Assembly (NCBI RefSeq): GCF_017873605.1
Contig: NZ_JAGGKI010000022.1
Coordinates: forward strand, 1 to 64,000
Origin: Paenibacillus lactis
Lineage (GTDB): Bacteria > Bacillota > Bacilli > Paenibacillales > Paenibacillaceae
Length of the DNA stretch: 64,000 bases
Reading direction: 5' to 3'
This document shows, piece after piece, positions 51,263 to 60,643 of this stretch (position 1 is the stretch's first letter; the number at the start of each line of letters is the position of its first letter). The notes beneath the pieces were generated by a model, which saw only the letters and a program-made list of their open reading frames with translations, searched no databases and was not told the DNA's origin. The translations under genes were made by a program, and so were the position numbers.

Positions 51263-52132
51263 CTAAAGGCTTGTGGTCAAATAGCGGGTAAAGATATCCC
51301 AGATCACAGCAAGCACCAGCAGGCTTGCGGCATAGACCAACAGGATCGCGTACAACGGATCCAAGCCGCCGGTTTTTTTGCGCTTGTAGCTGTTCATGAC
51401 GAGCACCGGGATCGTGATCACCGTGGTGACAAACGACAGAATCAGGATGACCGTTGTAATGTCGCTGTTTATAAATAGAAATAGCGGGCTGATGACGAGC
51501 AGGGCCAGAAACGGGGTCAGAAATGTCCCGAACCTTGCCATCACTTCCTTCAGCTTGACTCCCGGGTAATTGGATAGCTTCACGGCGGTAAAAGTAAATA
51601 CATTGAGCAAAAATAAGAACAGCGCCAGCCAGCCCATCGGCTTCAGGACCAGATGAACAAAAGCTCCCTTCTGCAGGATTGCTCCGTCAAAGCTCAGGGT
51701 AACATAACCCAAGAGCGGAAGAAACAGAACATACAGCAGCATGGACACCGTCGCGTTAAGCAGCTGGCTGCCATCCGTGGCGGAAGCGGATGCGATCGGA
51801 TGCTTCAATCCCTTGACCACATAGTCTCCGTAGATTTGCCCGTATAACTTAATGCTTTCCCAATAAGGGTTGGATACGGCTTCCTCTTCTACGTGCTGCC
51901 GTCCCGCGGTATGAAACGGAATGTCAGGCGGTATGTACACAGGCATCTCCTTCTCACCTTGGGAGCTGCCTCTATATCTTGTGCTTCCCTGGTGAACACC
52001 ATATACCTCCGAGGCAGCCGCCTGCTCTTTGAACGCTGTAAATACGGCCTTATCCTCGATGATCAGACGGGCTCCGCACTGCTCGCAGTACTTCCCTTCT
52101 TCCGTCTCGTATCGGCATATTGGACACATCAT
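51263..52132 (-). CDS. Zinc-ribbon membrane protein, YIP1-like
   Basis: A 289-residue protein beginning with a C4 zinc ribbon (CPIC...CEQCG, residues about 3-21), then a soluble stretch and five or six hydrophobic segments from about residue 125 to the end. The pattern resembles YIP1-domain proteins of Firmicutes; function is unknown. GGGAGG precedes the ATG at 52132 by about 7 nt; nearby ATGs in frame are alternatives. Single gene. Confidence 0.65.
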   Translation of the reverse strand: MMCPICRYETEEGKYCEQCGARLIIEDKAVFTAFKEQAAASEVYGVHQGSTRYRGSSQGEKEMPVYIPPDIPFHTAGRQHVEEEAVSNPYWESIKLYGQIYGDYVVKGLKHPIASASATDGSQLLNATVSMLLYVLFLPLLGYVTLSFDGAILQKGAFVHLVLKPMGWLALFLFLLNVFTFTAVKLSNYPGVKLKEVMARFGTFLTPFLALLVISPLFLFINSDITTVILILSFVTTVITIPVLVMNSYKRKKTGGLDPLYAILLVYAASLLVLAVIWDIFTRYLTTSL

Positions 52133-52430
52133 ACGCATGCCTCCCTGTTATTTACGATTCTGCAATTGAAGGATCAGGTACAGATGATGCTGATATAACG
52201 GTTGTGATGAGCCGCTGGCCCAATTCTTGCACCGGGGGCACGGGGAACGCTCACCGGCAAGCTTCGCTCACTTCATAGGGACTTCGCTTTTTGCTATTAA
52301 GTATAAATTTGCCGCCAAGGAAATGGAAGGATTTTCTGACCTATATGCCCTGCTCCTAACGGCACAGATTTTCAAAAATCAGGCTTGCGCTTTTCCCTGG
52401 CCGAGCGCGAAATCCCAGGAACAATCAAAC
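52133..52430. other. Gene-free interval upstream of cadC
   Basis: About 300 bp with no credible gene, RNA or repeat that I recognise. The promoter of the zinc-ribbon gene (minus) would lie here but no good match was found. Confidence 0.4.
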
Positions 52431-52465
52431 ATTCATTTGAATATAATAATAAAAAGAGGTATATT
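52431..52465 (+). promoter_or_regulatory. cadC-cadA promoter and operator
   Basis: TTGAAT (52437-52442), 17 bp, TATATT (52460-52465). The -35 is overlapped by ATTCATTTGAAT (52431-52442), an inverted repeat with arms ATTCA / TGAAT, like the A+T-rich palindromes bound by ArsR/SmtB repressors of cad operons. A second TTTGAATATAA lies at 52489-52499. CadC bound here would block RNA polymerase until Cd, Pb or Zn is sensed. Confidence 0.65.
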
Positions 52466-52542
52466 AGGTTTAAACAATTAAACGATGGTTTGAATATAAA
52501 GAATAAGAGCCCTAATCATTTTCTTCAAGGAGGCGATTGGAT

Positions 52543-52929
52543 ATGGAAACCCGAACCGTACCGGCAGACAATTCCACCGAGCTATGTGAAATCACGTGCC
52601 CTTCACCGGACAGGGTCGCTGCCGTATTAAGCGAGCAGGTGTCCGACAATGATGTGCAGGGGATGGCGGAAATCTTCAAAGCTCTAGCGGACCCTACTCG
52701 GGTGAAGGTCGCCTATATGCTGGACCGCGGAGGCGAGCTGTGCGTCTGCGATATTGCCGAGCTGCTCGGCTGCTCCACGGCAACGGCTTCTCATCATCTA
52801 AGAACGCTGAAGAACAAGGATATCGCCAAATCGCGAAAATCCGGAAAGAATGTGTATTACTCGCTTGTGGATGATCACATCCGTACCCTGCTTCATATGA
52901 CGCTGGAGCATCAGAAGGAGAAGAGGTAA
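52543..52929 (+). CDS. cadC: Metal-sensing repressor, CadC type
   Basis: A 128-residue ArsR/SmtB winged-helix regulator. The metal site of CadC is complete: C15 and C19 in the N-terminal arm (CEITC) and C67, C69 in the alpha-3N motif ELCVCD. The recognition helix is in CSTATASHHLRTLKNK. Such four-cysteine sites bind Cd or Pb and release DNA. ATG 52543 with AAGGAGG 9 nt upstream; TTG two codons earlier is too close to the site. The next gene begins 1 codon after its stop. Confidence 0.92.
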   Translation: METRTVPADNSTELCEITCPSPDRVAAVLSEQVSDNDVQGMAEIFKALADPTRVKVAYMLDRGGELCVCDIAELLGCSTATASHHLRTLKNKDIAKSRKSGKNVYYSLVDDHIRTLLHMTLEHQKEKR

Positions 52930-55191
52930 ATGGGTATGCAAAAATCACAAACGAAGCCATCTCCAGAGACGGATGGTCCTAGCTTTGTTGAATATCGCGT
53001 ACAGGGCCTCTCCTGCCCGAACTGCACGCGTGAAATGCAGGAGGAGATCCAGAAGCTCAAACATGGCGACAATGCCCGACTGAGTTATAACAGCGGGAAG
53101 CTGACTGTCTCCCCTCATGTGGATCTCAGCCGCGTAGAAAGCATCTTGAAGAGCGATGGAGCACGAATCGTTCAAGCCCCGTCATCTTCCTCCCAAGCAG
53201 CCGCATCGCCCGGCGGCCATTCCGACCACGGGGCGGCCGGTCATGAACACCGCAGCCATGCCCACGATCACGCACAGGACAGCACGCGGAAGATGAAATG
53301 GCTGCTCGGCATCTCGGCTGCGCTGTACCTGCTCACCTTCCTATTGGAAGGAAGAACCATGCAGCCCGTGTTGATCGCACTGTATGCGGGCGCCATGCTG
53401 CTTAGCGGCTACACAACATTTCTTCGGGGCCTTAGAAACCTGACCCGCTTCAAATTTAATATGGACACGTTGATGACCGTAGCGCTCGTCGGTGCGGTCA
53501 TCATAGGCGAATGGCGGGAGGCTACGCTGGTCGCGATCCTGTTCGGGCTCAATGAGCTGCTGGAGGGCTACGGCATGAACCGCGCCCGTCAGTCCATGGA
53601 AGCTCTGCTGGCGGCCGCGCCGAAGGAAGCGGAATTGCTGCGGGACGGCGAGCCTGTCCTCGTGCCGATCGGAACCCTTAAACCCGGCGACGTAGTTCGG
53701 GTCCGGCCCGGCGAGAAAATTCCGTCTGACGGTACGATTGCCAGCGGAGCCGGAGCCGTCAATGAAGCTGCGATTACGGGCGAATCGGTGCCCGTAACCA
53801 AGCGGGTGGGCGATGCGGTCTTTGGCGGCAGCGTAAGCACGGACGGCGTGCTCCATATCGCTATTTCGAAGGCATATGAGGATTCTTCCCTCGCCAAGAT
53901 TATGCACTTGGTACAGGAAGCGCAAGACAGCAAGACGCCGACCGAGCTGTTTATCGATAAGTTCGCCAAATACTATACGCCCGCCATTATGATCATCGCG
54001 CTCGGCGTTGCACTGATCCCTCCGCTGCTGTTGAATCAGCCCTGGATGACGTGGATCTACCAGGGACTATCCATCCTTATTGTCGGATGTCCTTGTTCGC
54101 TTGTGCTGTCATCGCCGATTGCGCTCGTCAGCGGCATGACCCGGGCAGCCCGAAACGGCATTCTGATCAAGGGCGGCATCCATCTGGAGCAGCTCGGCCG
54201 CTTGGAGGCCATTGCTTTCGATAAGACCGGCACGCTCACCAAGGGCAAGCCCGCCGTGTATGCCGAGACGGTCTACGACCAAGACCGCTTTTACGCGGTG
54301 GTTGGGGCTATCGAGCAAGCATCGCTCCACCCGCTGGCCAAAGCGGTAATGAAGCATCTTGAAATCAAGCAGCCGCAGTGTACGTTCCGTGATCCGCAGG
54401 ATATTACGGTTCTCCCGGGTGAAGGTGTCCGGGCCCGAATCAACGGACAGTTGTATTGGGTCGGCAGTGAGGATGTTCTGTCCCATATTCATGACAGCGC
54501 CCGGAATGATCTGGCCGCCGTCAAAGCAGATATTGCCCACTTAAAGGCACAGGGATATACGATTGTTGCGGCTGTAAGCGAAGACGGCGTATTGGGCCAT
54601 TTCGGTCTGGCGGACGAGATCCGGGCGGAAACGGCGGACGTCGTCCGTAAGCTTCACGAAGCCGGCATTACCGAAACGATTATGCTTACCGGCGATCATG
54701 AGCAATCCGCGCAGTCCATCGCGAAGCAATCCGGCGTCACCCGCGTCTTTGCAAGCCTGCTCCCTGAACAGAAGGTATCCAAAATCAAGGAACTGGCCTC
54801 CCGCCGGAAGACCGGCATGGTCGGTGACGGCATCAACGATGCCCCGGCATTGGCTGCGGCGGATCTTGGGATTGCCATGGGCAAGGGGACCGATAGCGCC
54901 ATCGAAACGGCGGACGTCGTCTTAATGCAGGATCACCTCGGCAAGCTTCCCGGAGCGATCCGAACGGCCCGCCGGGTAAACCGCATCATCCAATGGAATA
55001 TTGGGATCTCACTGTCCTTGAAGGCGATTGCTCTCCTGCTCACCATCCCCGGATGGCTGACGCTGTGGATCGCGATCATTTCGGATATGGGGGCAACCAT
55101 TATCGTTACCCTGCTCGGCCTGTCCATCCTGCTTGGCAAGGATCGGGAATCCGTAACCGAGGGCTTATCCCAGCCGATAGCCCGGTCGTGA
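52930..55191 (+). CDS. cadA: Heavy-metal P-type ATPase (Cd/Zn/Pb efflux)
   Basis: A 753-residue P1B ATPase. An N-terminal metal-binding domain has GLSCPNCT (C29, C32), followed by a His-rich linker (GGHSDHGAAGHEHRSHAHDH), eight predicted membrane helices, the CPC motif at 387-389, phosphorylation D431 (DKTGT), the HP motif (SLHPLAKA) and GDGINDAP. CPC with a GLSCPNC domain suits Cd/Zn/Pb export. It abuts cadC (stop TAA immediately before ATG) so the two are co-translated and controlled by the same operator. Confidence 0.93.
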   Translation: MGMQKSQTKPSPETDGPSFVEYRVQGLSCPNCTREMQEEIQKLKHGDNARLSYNSGKLTVSPHVDLSRVESILKSDGARIVQAPSSSSQAAASPGGHSDHGAAGHEHRSHAHDHAQDSTRKMKWLLGISAALYLLTFLLEGRTMQPVLIALYAGAMLLSGYTTFLRGLRNLTRFKFNMDTLMTVALVGAVIIGEWREATLVAILFGLNELLEGYGMNRARQSMEALLAAAPKEAELLRDGEPVLVPIGTLKPGDVVRVRPGEKIPSDGTIASGAGAVNEAAITGESVPVTKRVGDAVFGGSVSTDGVLHIAISKAYEDSSLAKIMHLVQEAQDSKTPTELFIDKFAKYYTPAIMIIALGVALIPPLLLNQPWMTWIYQGLSILIVGCPCSLVLSSPIALVSGMTRAARNGILIKGGIHLEQLGRLEAIAFDKTGTLTKGKPAVYAETVYDQDRFYAVVGAIEQASLHPLAKAVMKHLEIKQPQCTFRDPQDITVLPGEGVRARINGQLYWVGSEDVLSHIHDSARNDLAAVKADIAHLKAQGYTIVAAVSEDGVLGHFGLADEIRAETADVVRKLHEAGITETIMLTGDHEQSAQSIAKQSGVTRVFASLLPEQKVSKIKELASRRKTGMVGDGINDAPALAAADLGIAMGKGTDSAIETADVVLMQDHLGKLPGAIRTARRVNRIIQWNIGISLSLKAIALLLTIPGWLTLWIAIISDMGATIIVTLLGLSILLGKDRESVTEGLSQPIARS

Positions 55192-55205
55192 CAGCGAACA
55201 CTCTT

Positions 55206-55240
55206 CGAAGCTTCATCCTGCAGGATGAAGCTTCTTTTTT
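55206..55240 (+). terminator. Terminator of cadC-cadA
   Basis: Perfect 13-bp stem GAAGCTTCATCCT / AGGATGAAGCTTC with almost no loop, followed by TTTTTTT. It starts about 15 nt after cadA. Confidence 0.92.
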
Positions 55241-55382
55241 TATGGGCTTAGAAGCAGGGCAATTCGGCTGGCTATATATTTTTTTTCATATCATTTCGCT
55301 CTTTAATGAAACATTTTCCACGTTTGACTCGTCTATGCATATGGGAGAAAGATAACCCAACGATTAAAGGAGGAGACCTATC

Positions 55383-56546
55383 ATGAACACAAGAAAATGG
55401 ATGAAAGCAGCCGGAACCGCCTCCCTAGCCGCGACGCTGTTATTAACAGCGTCCGCCGCGACAGTACCCTCGCATGCCGCAGCAGCCGCCTCGGAGGCCA
55501 AAGCCGCATGGAGCACGATTGATCTTAAAAATCAGCCATTTACGAAGAATAAAGTCTTATATGTACCGTTGAAGGAAATTTCCGAATCGCTCCAGCTGCA
55601 GCTGACGGTTGTTGGCAAGAACCAGATGTACATTAACAGTCCGAAGGAATCCGTCCGGATCAAGGTCGGGCAGGCTCGTGCCGTGAATGCGAAAGGCAGC
55701 GTGCTGAAGCTCGAGGCCGCGCCGGTCATCAAGAAAGGGGTCACCTACGTCCCTGCCAGCCTGATTACCAAAGCGTTTGCCATTCCGCTTCGTTATGATG
55801 CCAAATCCGGATTGGCAACAACCTTTAACCCGGGAACCGGATATGCCTACACGGCAAAAGGCAGCATGCTGTTCTGGGTGAACCGGGAGAACGGAACGCT
55901 CTATATGGGGAAAGCAGGAACGGTTCCTGTAAAAGCAGGCAAGGTGTCTATTGAAAATATCGACATTCTTGAGATCGATGCGCATAAGGTAAATGGCAAT
56001 ACGTACGTGGCCGACATCTATAACACGTACGGAGAGCCGCATATCCATGAAGCTAGATACCGTGTACTCATTCGGGATCAGAAGATCATCAAAACAGCCG
56101 CAACCCAGAATGCCAACTTCGCGGGCATTAACTACGAGCCGAACGTTACCGGCTATAAAGGAAATATCGCCATGATGAACGGCAGCAAGCTGGAGCTCGT
56201 TCATCCGACCGGCAAGACGGTCAAAACCTATGATCTCGCCGCCCTTACAGGCGTAAAGGATGATTTCACGGTGGAGGCGATCGAACAGGACTTCCTGCTC
56301 GTCCGGCCGTATACGAAGGCAACCCTGTACATCGTTAACCCGACTGGCACGAAAGCAGAGCTGATTTATCCTGAGATTCTGGATGAGGAAAGCATCAAGG
56401 CCATCGGGGAAATGCCGCCGAATGAGGTGGGCTTCATCGGTGATGGTCTGACGTTTGTCGGTTATAAGAGCGGCAAGCTGACGCTGCAATATGAAAATCC
56501 GTTTCTCGATATCAAGAAGAATCTGACATATGCTCTGCCCTTCTGA
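55383..56546 (+). CDS. Secreted copper-amine-oxidase-N-like stalk protein
   Basis: A 387-residue exported protein: signal peptide to about residue 32 (PSHAAA), then a stalk-type domain (LYVPLKEISESLQLQLT ... VTYVPASLITKAF) typical of the Cu_amine_oxidN1 domain that is common in Paenibacillus surface proteins. The C-terminal half (about 140-387) is beta-rich and unassigned. ATG with AAAGGAGGAG upstream. Single gene between terminators. Function unknown; wall attachment or ligand binding is possible. Confidence 0.7.
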   Translation: MNTRKWMKAAGTASLAATLLLTASAATVPSHAAAAASEAKAAWSTIDLKNQPFTKNKVLYVPLKEISESLQLQLTVVGKNQMYINSPKESVRIKVGQARAVNAKGSVLKLEAAPVIKKGVTYVPASLITKAFAIPLRYDAKSGLATTFNPGTGYAYTAKGSMLFWVNRENGTLYMGKAGTVPVKAGKVSIENIDILEIDAHKVNGNTYVADIYNTYGEPHIHEARYRVLIRDQKIIKTAATQNANFAGINYEPNVTGYKGNIAMMNGSKLELVHPTGKTVKTYDLAALTGVKDDFTVEAIEQDFLLVRPYTKATLYIVNPTGTKAELIYPEILDEESIKAIGEMPPNEVGFIGDGLTFVGYKSGKLTLQYENPFLDIKKNLTYALPF

Positions 56547-56575
56547 TGAATCCGATAACTAAACACGCCAGCACA

Positions 56576-56619
56576 AAAAGACCGGTTAAGATTCCTCCCT
56601 CGAATCTTGACCGGTCTTT
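56576..56619. terminator. Bidirectional terminator
   Basis: Long stem AAAGACCGGTTAAGATTC / GAATCTTGACCGGTCTTT (one mismatch) between the convergent stalk-protein gene and ywhD. It is followed by TTTC on plus and has an A5 tract giving T5 on minus. Confidence 0.85.
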
Positions 56620-56662
56620 CTTCGCGTTCTAATCCTAAAACTTTCTTTTCAAGGCAATGTAA

Positions 56663-57181
56663 TTATTCCTCAGTCCGAAGCGCTTCCTTGAATTCATCCG
56701 GGGATGCGTTCCACCATTCCTCATTGCGGGAAATCAGCAGCTCGCGCAGCGCCTTCTTCTCTACATCGCCAAGTCCGTCCAGAATAATCCGGCGCTTTAG
56801 CGCAGCGTCCATCTTGTTCACATGATCGGCGAGGATTTTCCAGCCCTTGCGCGCCTCCTGATCGATCCACATTTCGCAAGCGGTCGCACCGGCGTAATGC
56901 TGCCCTTCAGCCGTGCGGTCCACCGCTACCCATACGATCCACACCTGACGGCCATTAGGCACCTCGTCCCGGTCCGTCGTAAACCGGATGCCCCGCTCCA
57001 CCTTGCTCTTTGCATGCATGGCCCCAATATCCACCTTGGCCTCGCCATTATCGATAATGACTGGCGAAAGGCTGTTCAAATCAATCGATCCTGCACCGAA
57101 CCCTTTATGCTTGCTCTTGCTGTTAATAATGTTCAGCGCGATCTGTTTCTTAGCGCCCTGTTCCTGACTCCCGTTCTCCAT
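56663..57181 (-). CDS. ywhD: YwhD-family protein
   Basis: A 172-residue soluble protein, the same length as B. subtilis YwhD. Characteristic segments include GSIDLNSLSPVIIDNGEAKVDIGAMHAKS and RQVWIVWVAVDR. Function is unknown. In B. subtilis ywhD is close to pbpG and speE; here the cad operon and the stalk gene separate them. ATG 57181 with AGGAGG 10 nt upstream is preferred to an upstream start. Confidence 0.85.
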   Translation of the reverse strand: MENGSQEQGAKKQIALNIINSKSKHKGFGAGSIDLNSLSPVIIDNGEAKVDIGAMHAKSKVERGIRFTTDRDEVPNGRQVWIVWVAVDRTAEGQHYAGATACEMWIDQEARKGWKILADHVNKMDAALKRRIILDGLGDVEKKALRELLISRNEEWWNASPDEFKEALRTEE

Positions 57182-57328
57182 TGCCGCAAAACCTCCTATA
57201 TCAGAGCCGACAAAGCCTGTCGGCTGCATCGTAACTACCTTTGTCCCAATAATTTTATTTTAACTAATAATCCTCCAAAAGCAAACATATACATGCTGTA
57301 GATGCTTGTCAACGGGAGGTTATTCGAT

Positions 57329-59323
57329 ATGGTCCCACCACGTGCCAAAGTCTTTCTATCATCCCTGCTCGCCTTGGGTTTGCTTGCAGGATCGATGCCA
57401 ATATTTCTTTCTAATCAAGGGTCCTCCTTGTCGGCGCTTGCTCCGAATGGGGGCAAGCCCTCCGTCTCTGCCGTGGAGAAGGCCCCGCTTTCACCTCCAA
57501 AGGTTCAGCCTGATGCACCGGCCCCTGCGCTTAGCGACCGGCTGGTCGAATACCACATGGATGTAAGGTACGAGCCTGAACAAAACAAGCTGAAAGGCAA
57601 GCAGACCGTCACCTGGACCCATCCTGGCAAAAGAAGCGTGAATGAGCTCTACTTCCATTTATACCCGAACGCCTTTGCATCCGATGAAACGACGTTCATG
57701 AAGGAGTCCGGAGGCAGGCTTCGATCCGATCCGATGCCCGAGAACGGCTATGGGTCGATGAAGATTACGAACGTGAAAACGACCGAGGGCCTGGGCCTGA
57801 CGCAACGACTGCAGTTTGTTCAGCCGGATGACGGGAACATCAAAGATCAAAGTCTTGCCAAACTCCGGTTGCCCAAGCCTGTAAAAGGCGGAGAGAGTAT
57901 AACCCTGCATTTGGAGTTTGAGGTAGAGCTGCCGAAGATTTTCGCGCGCATGGGCCGGACCGAGGATTTTGTCATGGCTGGCCAGTGGTTTCCCAAGATA
58001 TCGGTATACGAGCCTGCCGGCACGCGGGAAAGAACCCAGGAAGGCTGGAACTTACATCAGTATCACGGCAATTCGGAGTTTTACTCGAACTTCGGCATCT
58101 ATAGCGTTCGGATTCGTGTACCCGAGGACTATATCGTAGCCGCTACCGGGTTCCCGACCAAGCCTGCGCAGAAAGCAAATGGCGAGAAAATTTACCAATT
58201 CTATGCGGATGACGTGCATGACTTCGCCTGGGCCGCCTCGCCGAACTTCGTGACGGCGGAAGAGGCTTACTCCGCTCCGGGTATCCCTGGCGTCCGGATC
58301 AAGCTGTACCTTGATCCTGCTCATAAGGATTTGAAGGAGCGTTATTTTGATACAGCCAAAACGGCGCTGTCCTCTTTCGGCAAATGGTACGGCTCCTATC
58401 CGTACTCCACATTATCCATCGTTGTCCCGCCTTATTCCGGCAACGGTGCAGGCGGCATGGAATACCCGACGCTCGTCACCGCCTTCGGAGCCAATAACGA
58501 CTCGCCCGGATATGAGCTGGAGCGGACCGTCATCCATGAAATCGCCCACCAATATTTCTACGGCATCGTAGCCAATAACGAATTCGAAGAGGCATGGCTG
58601 GACGAGGCCTTTGCTTCCTATGCCGAGGAGAAGGTCATGGAGAAGCAGTACGGAATTACATCCAATACCGCAGCGCAAGGCGCATCCATTACGTCGCCTG
58701 AACCGCTTAAGATGGAGTCCTGGAAATACAGCTCGCATGAAAATTACGCACTCAACGTCTATACACGCGGCAAGCTGGTGCTCCAGGGCATCGAGCGACA
58801 AGTCGGATCCAAGACGATGGATAAAATCATGATGACCTACGCCAAAAAATTCCGCTTCAAGCATCCGACAACGACGGACTTCCAGAAGGTTGTTGAACAG
58901 GTTACCCAGTCCTCATGGCAGTCGTATTTCGATCAGTACGTTTACGGCAGCCAAATGGCTGACATCGCGATCGACCAGATCAAAACCAAAAATAAAGGCT
59001 CACAAGCGCACCCACGGTTTGTTTCGACCGTAAACATCACGAGCAAGGGCGGCGATGTTACCGATGTGCCGATTGTGTTCGCTTTTGAGGATGGCAAGCT
59101 TGTTGAGCGAACATGGAGCGGCAAGAACGGCAAAGTAACTTATACGCTGGAATACCATACACCGCTCGCCTGGGCCATGGTGGATCCGAAATATACCATC
59201 ATGCTGGAGAATAAACACATGAATAACTATATGAAGGCTGGCATGGATCCGAAAGTCGTTACACGTTGGAATCTCGGTATTACCAAGCTCGTGGAGACGC
59301 TGTTCGGCAGCATGTCGTGGTGA
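57329..59323 (+). CDS. M1-family metallopeptidase, membrane-anchored
   Basis: A 664-residue zinc aminopeptidase-like enzyme. An N-terminal hydrophobic segment (about residues 10-25) is a signal anchor or signal peptide. The substrate-binding GGMEYPTL (GAMEN-like) and the zinc motif H403-E-x-x-H407 with third ligand E426 are intact. M1 enzymes remove N-terminal residues from peptides; an outside location suggests nutrient peptides or surface processing. ATG 57329 with GGGAGG 9 nt upstream. The following membrane-protein gene starts 11 nt after it, so they form an operon. Confidence 0.9.
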   Translation: MVPPRAKVFLSSLLALGLLAGSMPIFLSNQGSSLSALAPNGGKPSVSAVEKAPLSPPKVQPDAPAPALSDRLVEYHMDVRYEPEQNKLKGKQTVTWTHPGKRSVNELYFHLYPNAFASDETTFMKESGGRLRSDPMPENGYGSMKITNVKTTEGLGLTQRLQFVQPDDGNIKDQSLAKLRLPKPVKGGESITLHLEFEVELPKIFARMGRTEDFVMAGQWFPKISVYEPAGTRERTQEGWNLHQYHGNSEFYSNFGIYSVRIRVPEDYIVAATGFPTKPAQKANGEKIYQFYADDVHDFAWAASPNFVTAEEAYSAPGIPGVRIKLYLDPAHKDLKERYFDTAKTALSSFGKWYGSYPYSTLSIVVPPYSGNGAGGMEYPTLVTAFGANNDSPGYELERTVIHEIAHQYFYGIVANNEFEEAWLDEAFASYAEEKVMEKQYGITSNTAAQGASITSPEPLKMESWKYSSHENYALNVYTRGKLVLQGIERQVGSKTMDKIMMTYAKKFRFKHPTTTDFQKVVEQVTQSSWQSYFDQYVYGSQMADIAIDQIKTKNKGSQAHPRFVSTVNITSKGGDVTDVPIVFAFEDGKLVERTWSGKNGKVTYTLEYHTPLAWAMVDPKYTIMLENKHMNNYMKAGMDPKVVTRWNLGITKLVETLFGSMSW

Positions 59324-59334
59324 GGGGGGAGCAC

Positions 59335-60162
59335 ATGAAAAGCTATGCAGGCCAAGGCTGGATCAGTGTTAAAGATCAATTATACGTCTCCATTCTACTG
59401 TTCTTGTACCGTCTTCTCTGGGGCTACTGTCTGTACAGGCTCGTGAAATCCGCCGTCGTCCCGCTTTTGATGCGGTACCCGGATCCGGCTCCTAACGAGC
59501 TGAGCCGCCTCCTGTTCTTCTATGAGGGCGAAATGAGCTTGTCGCTCAGCAATACGGTTCATACCTACGGCTGGATCCTTGCCGCTCTGCTCCTCGTCCG
59601 CATGGTGCTTACCCCGCTGATTCGCTCCGGCATCTTCTACAACCTCCATCAGGAGGCCCGTGGCGAACGCGGTCTGTTCTTCTTCATCGGCATGCGGAAG
59701 CATTGGAAATCGGTAACGGTGTTCTATCTCATCGAGCTTGTTCTTACGGTTGCGCCGGGTTACTGGATCATTCCCAAGGCTCTTCCGGCACTGCTCGGCT
59801 CCATTCAGGAGCCTTCCCAGCTGCTCCGGGTGCTGCCTTACGCGGCGGCCTGGTTCCTCTATACCTATGTTATTCGCCTTGTGCTGCTGTATATGCAGTT
59901 CGGGCATACCGGAGAGCTCGGTATGATCGCATCCGTCACGGCGCTCATACGCAAGCTGGGAACGGCTGTACTGCTGTCCATTTCTGTTGGTGGAGCCGCA
60001 TTTGTCATTCTCCTGCTGTTCAGCTCGGCGTCCCTGTTCTGGGCGGGATTAATCGGACTCATCATTCAGCAAGCCTCCTATTTCCTGAACGGGCTCTTCC
60101 AAATATGGGGAATTTCTTCCCAATATCATTTATGGAGAGCGTCCGTAGCTTCAAATCCATAA
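59335..60162 (+). CDS. Multi-pass membrane protein of unknown function
   Basis: A 275-residue integral membrane protein with about six hydrophobic segments. I recognise no family. It is tightly coupled (GAGGGGGGAG site, 11 nt gap) to the M1 peptidase, so a partner or regulator role is possible. A strong terminator ends the transcript about 160 nt downstream. Confidence 0.7.
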   Translation: MKSYAGQGWISVKDQLYVSILLFLYRLLWGYCLYRLVKSAVVPLLMRYPDPAPNELSRLLFFYEGEMSLSLSNTVHTYGWILAALLLVRMVLTPLIRSGIFYNLHQEARGERGLFFFIGMRKHWKSVTVFYLIELVLTVAPGYWIIPKALPALLGSIQEPSQLLRVLPYAAAWFLYTYVIRLVLLYMQFGHTGELGMIASVTALIRKLGTAVLLSISVGGAAFVILLLFSSASLFWAGLIGLIIQQASYFLNGLFQIWGISSQYHLWRASVASNP

Positions 60163-60320
60163 CGGTTACAAAAGTTACATTTCATTAACAACCATTCATC
60201 GTTTAAATGTGGTAAAAAGGTTGTAACCGGAAGCTAAAGCAGCCTCCGAAAAGGATAGATTTCGAACGATAACTTTCCCATCCAACCGGAATCCTCAACG
60301 TTCCCCTCCCATATTTATAC

Positions 60321-60360
60321 AAAATCCCTGTCCCACTTCAATGTGGACAGGGATTTTTGT
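60321..60360 (+). terminator. Terminator of the M1-membrane protein operon
   Basis: Stem AAAATCCCTGTCC / GGACAGGGATTTT followed by T. It separates this operon from the riboswitch-controlled gene. Confidence 0.88.
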
Positions 60361-60381
60361 TAAAAAAACAACTTTCCTCGT

Positions 60382-60410
60382 TTGCCAAATTGTTAATACT
60401 CTGCTAAAAT
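60382..60410 (+). promoter_or_regulatory. Promoter of the NlpC/P60 gene
   Basis: TTGCCA (60382-60387), 17 bp, TAAAAT (60405-60410); predicted start near 60417. A TGTTAA-N5-TGCTAA pair overlaps it and loosely resembles a WalR box, too weak to claim. A perfect palindrome CATGTTAACATG lies at about 60463-60474 in the leader. Confidence 0.55.
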
Positions 60411-60507
60411 AACGAATATGTTAGTAACAACTTTGTCATTTTTATTGTAACTATTGTCATCATGTTAACATGTTGGAACGTCATATTGGGTACATCGACA
60501 TCTTTTA

Positions 60508-60626
60508 AAAGCCGAATTCCCGTCTTCATACGGGAAGCGGGGGATCCGTTTTGGGTGAATTGATCTCGCTAGAGAGGGATCATAGGGGACCTTCAACCGA
60601 ACCCTTAAGCTAACCTCGCAGGCAAT
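60508..60626 (+). promoter_or_regulatory. c-di-AMP riboswitch (ydaO/yuaA type)
   Basis: The leader contains the ydaO/yuaA core in order: AAAAGCCGAAT, a hairpin (CCCGTCTTCATACGGG), GCGGGGGATCC, TTTTGGGTGAAT, AGAGAGGGATCAT, GGGGACCTTC, ACCGAACCC and AGCTAACCTCGCAGGC. GCC (60511-60513) and GGC (60621-60623) close the P1 helix. This class binds cyclic di-AMP and usually switches off cell-wall hydrolases, as expected for the next gene. No terminator is visible between the aptamer and the start codon, so control may be at translation, or with a terminator I did not see. Confidence 0.9.
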
Positions 60627-60643
60627 GGAAGGAGCTTTTTGTT

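Noticed and set aside
60391..60407. WalR-like box TGTTAA-N5-TGCTAA at the NlpC/P60 promoter
   Set aside because: One mismatch in a short A+T-rich motif is too weak to claim, although regulation by WalRK would suit a wall hydrolase.
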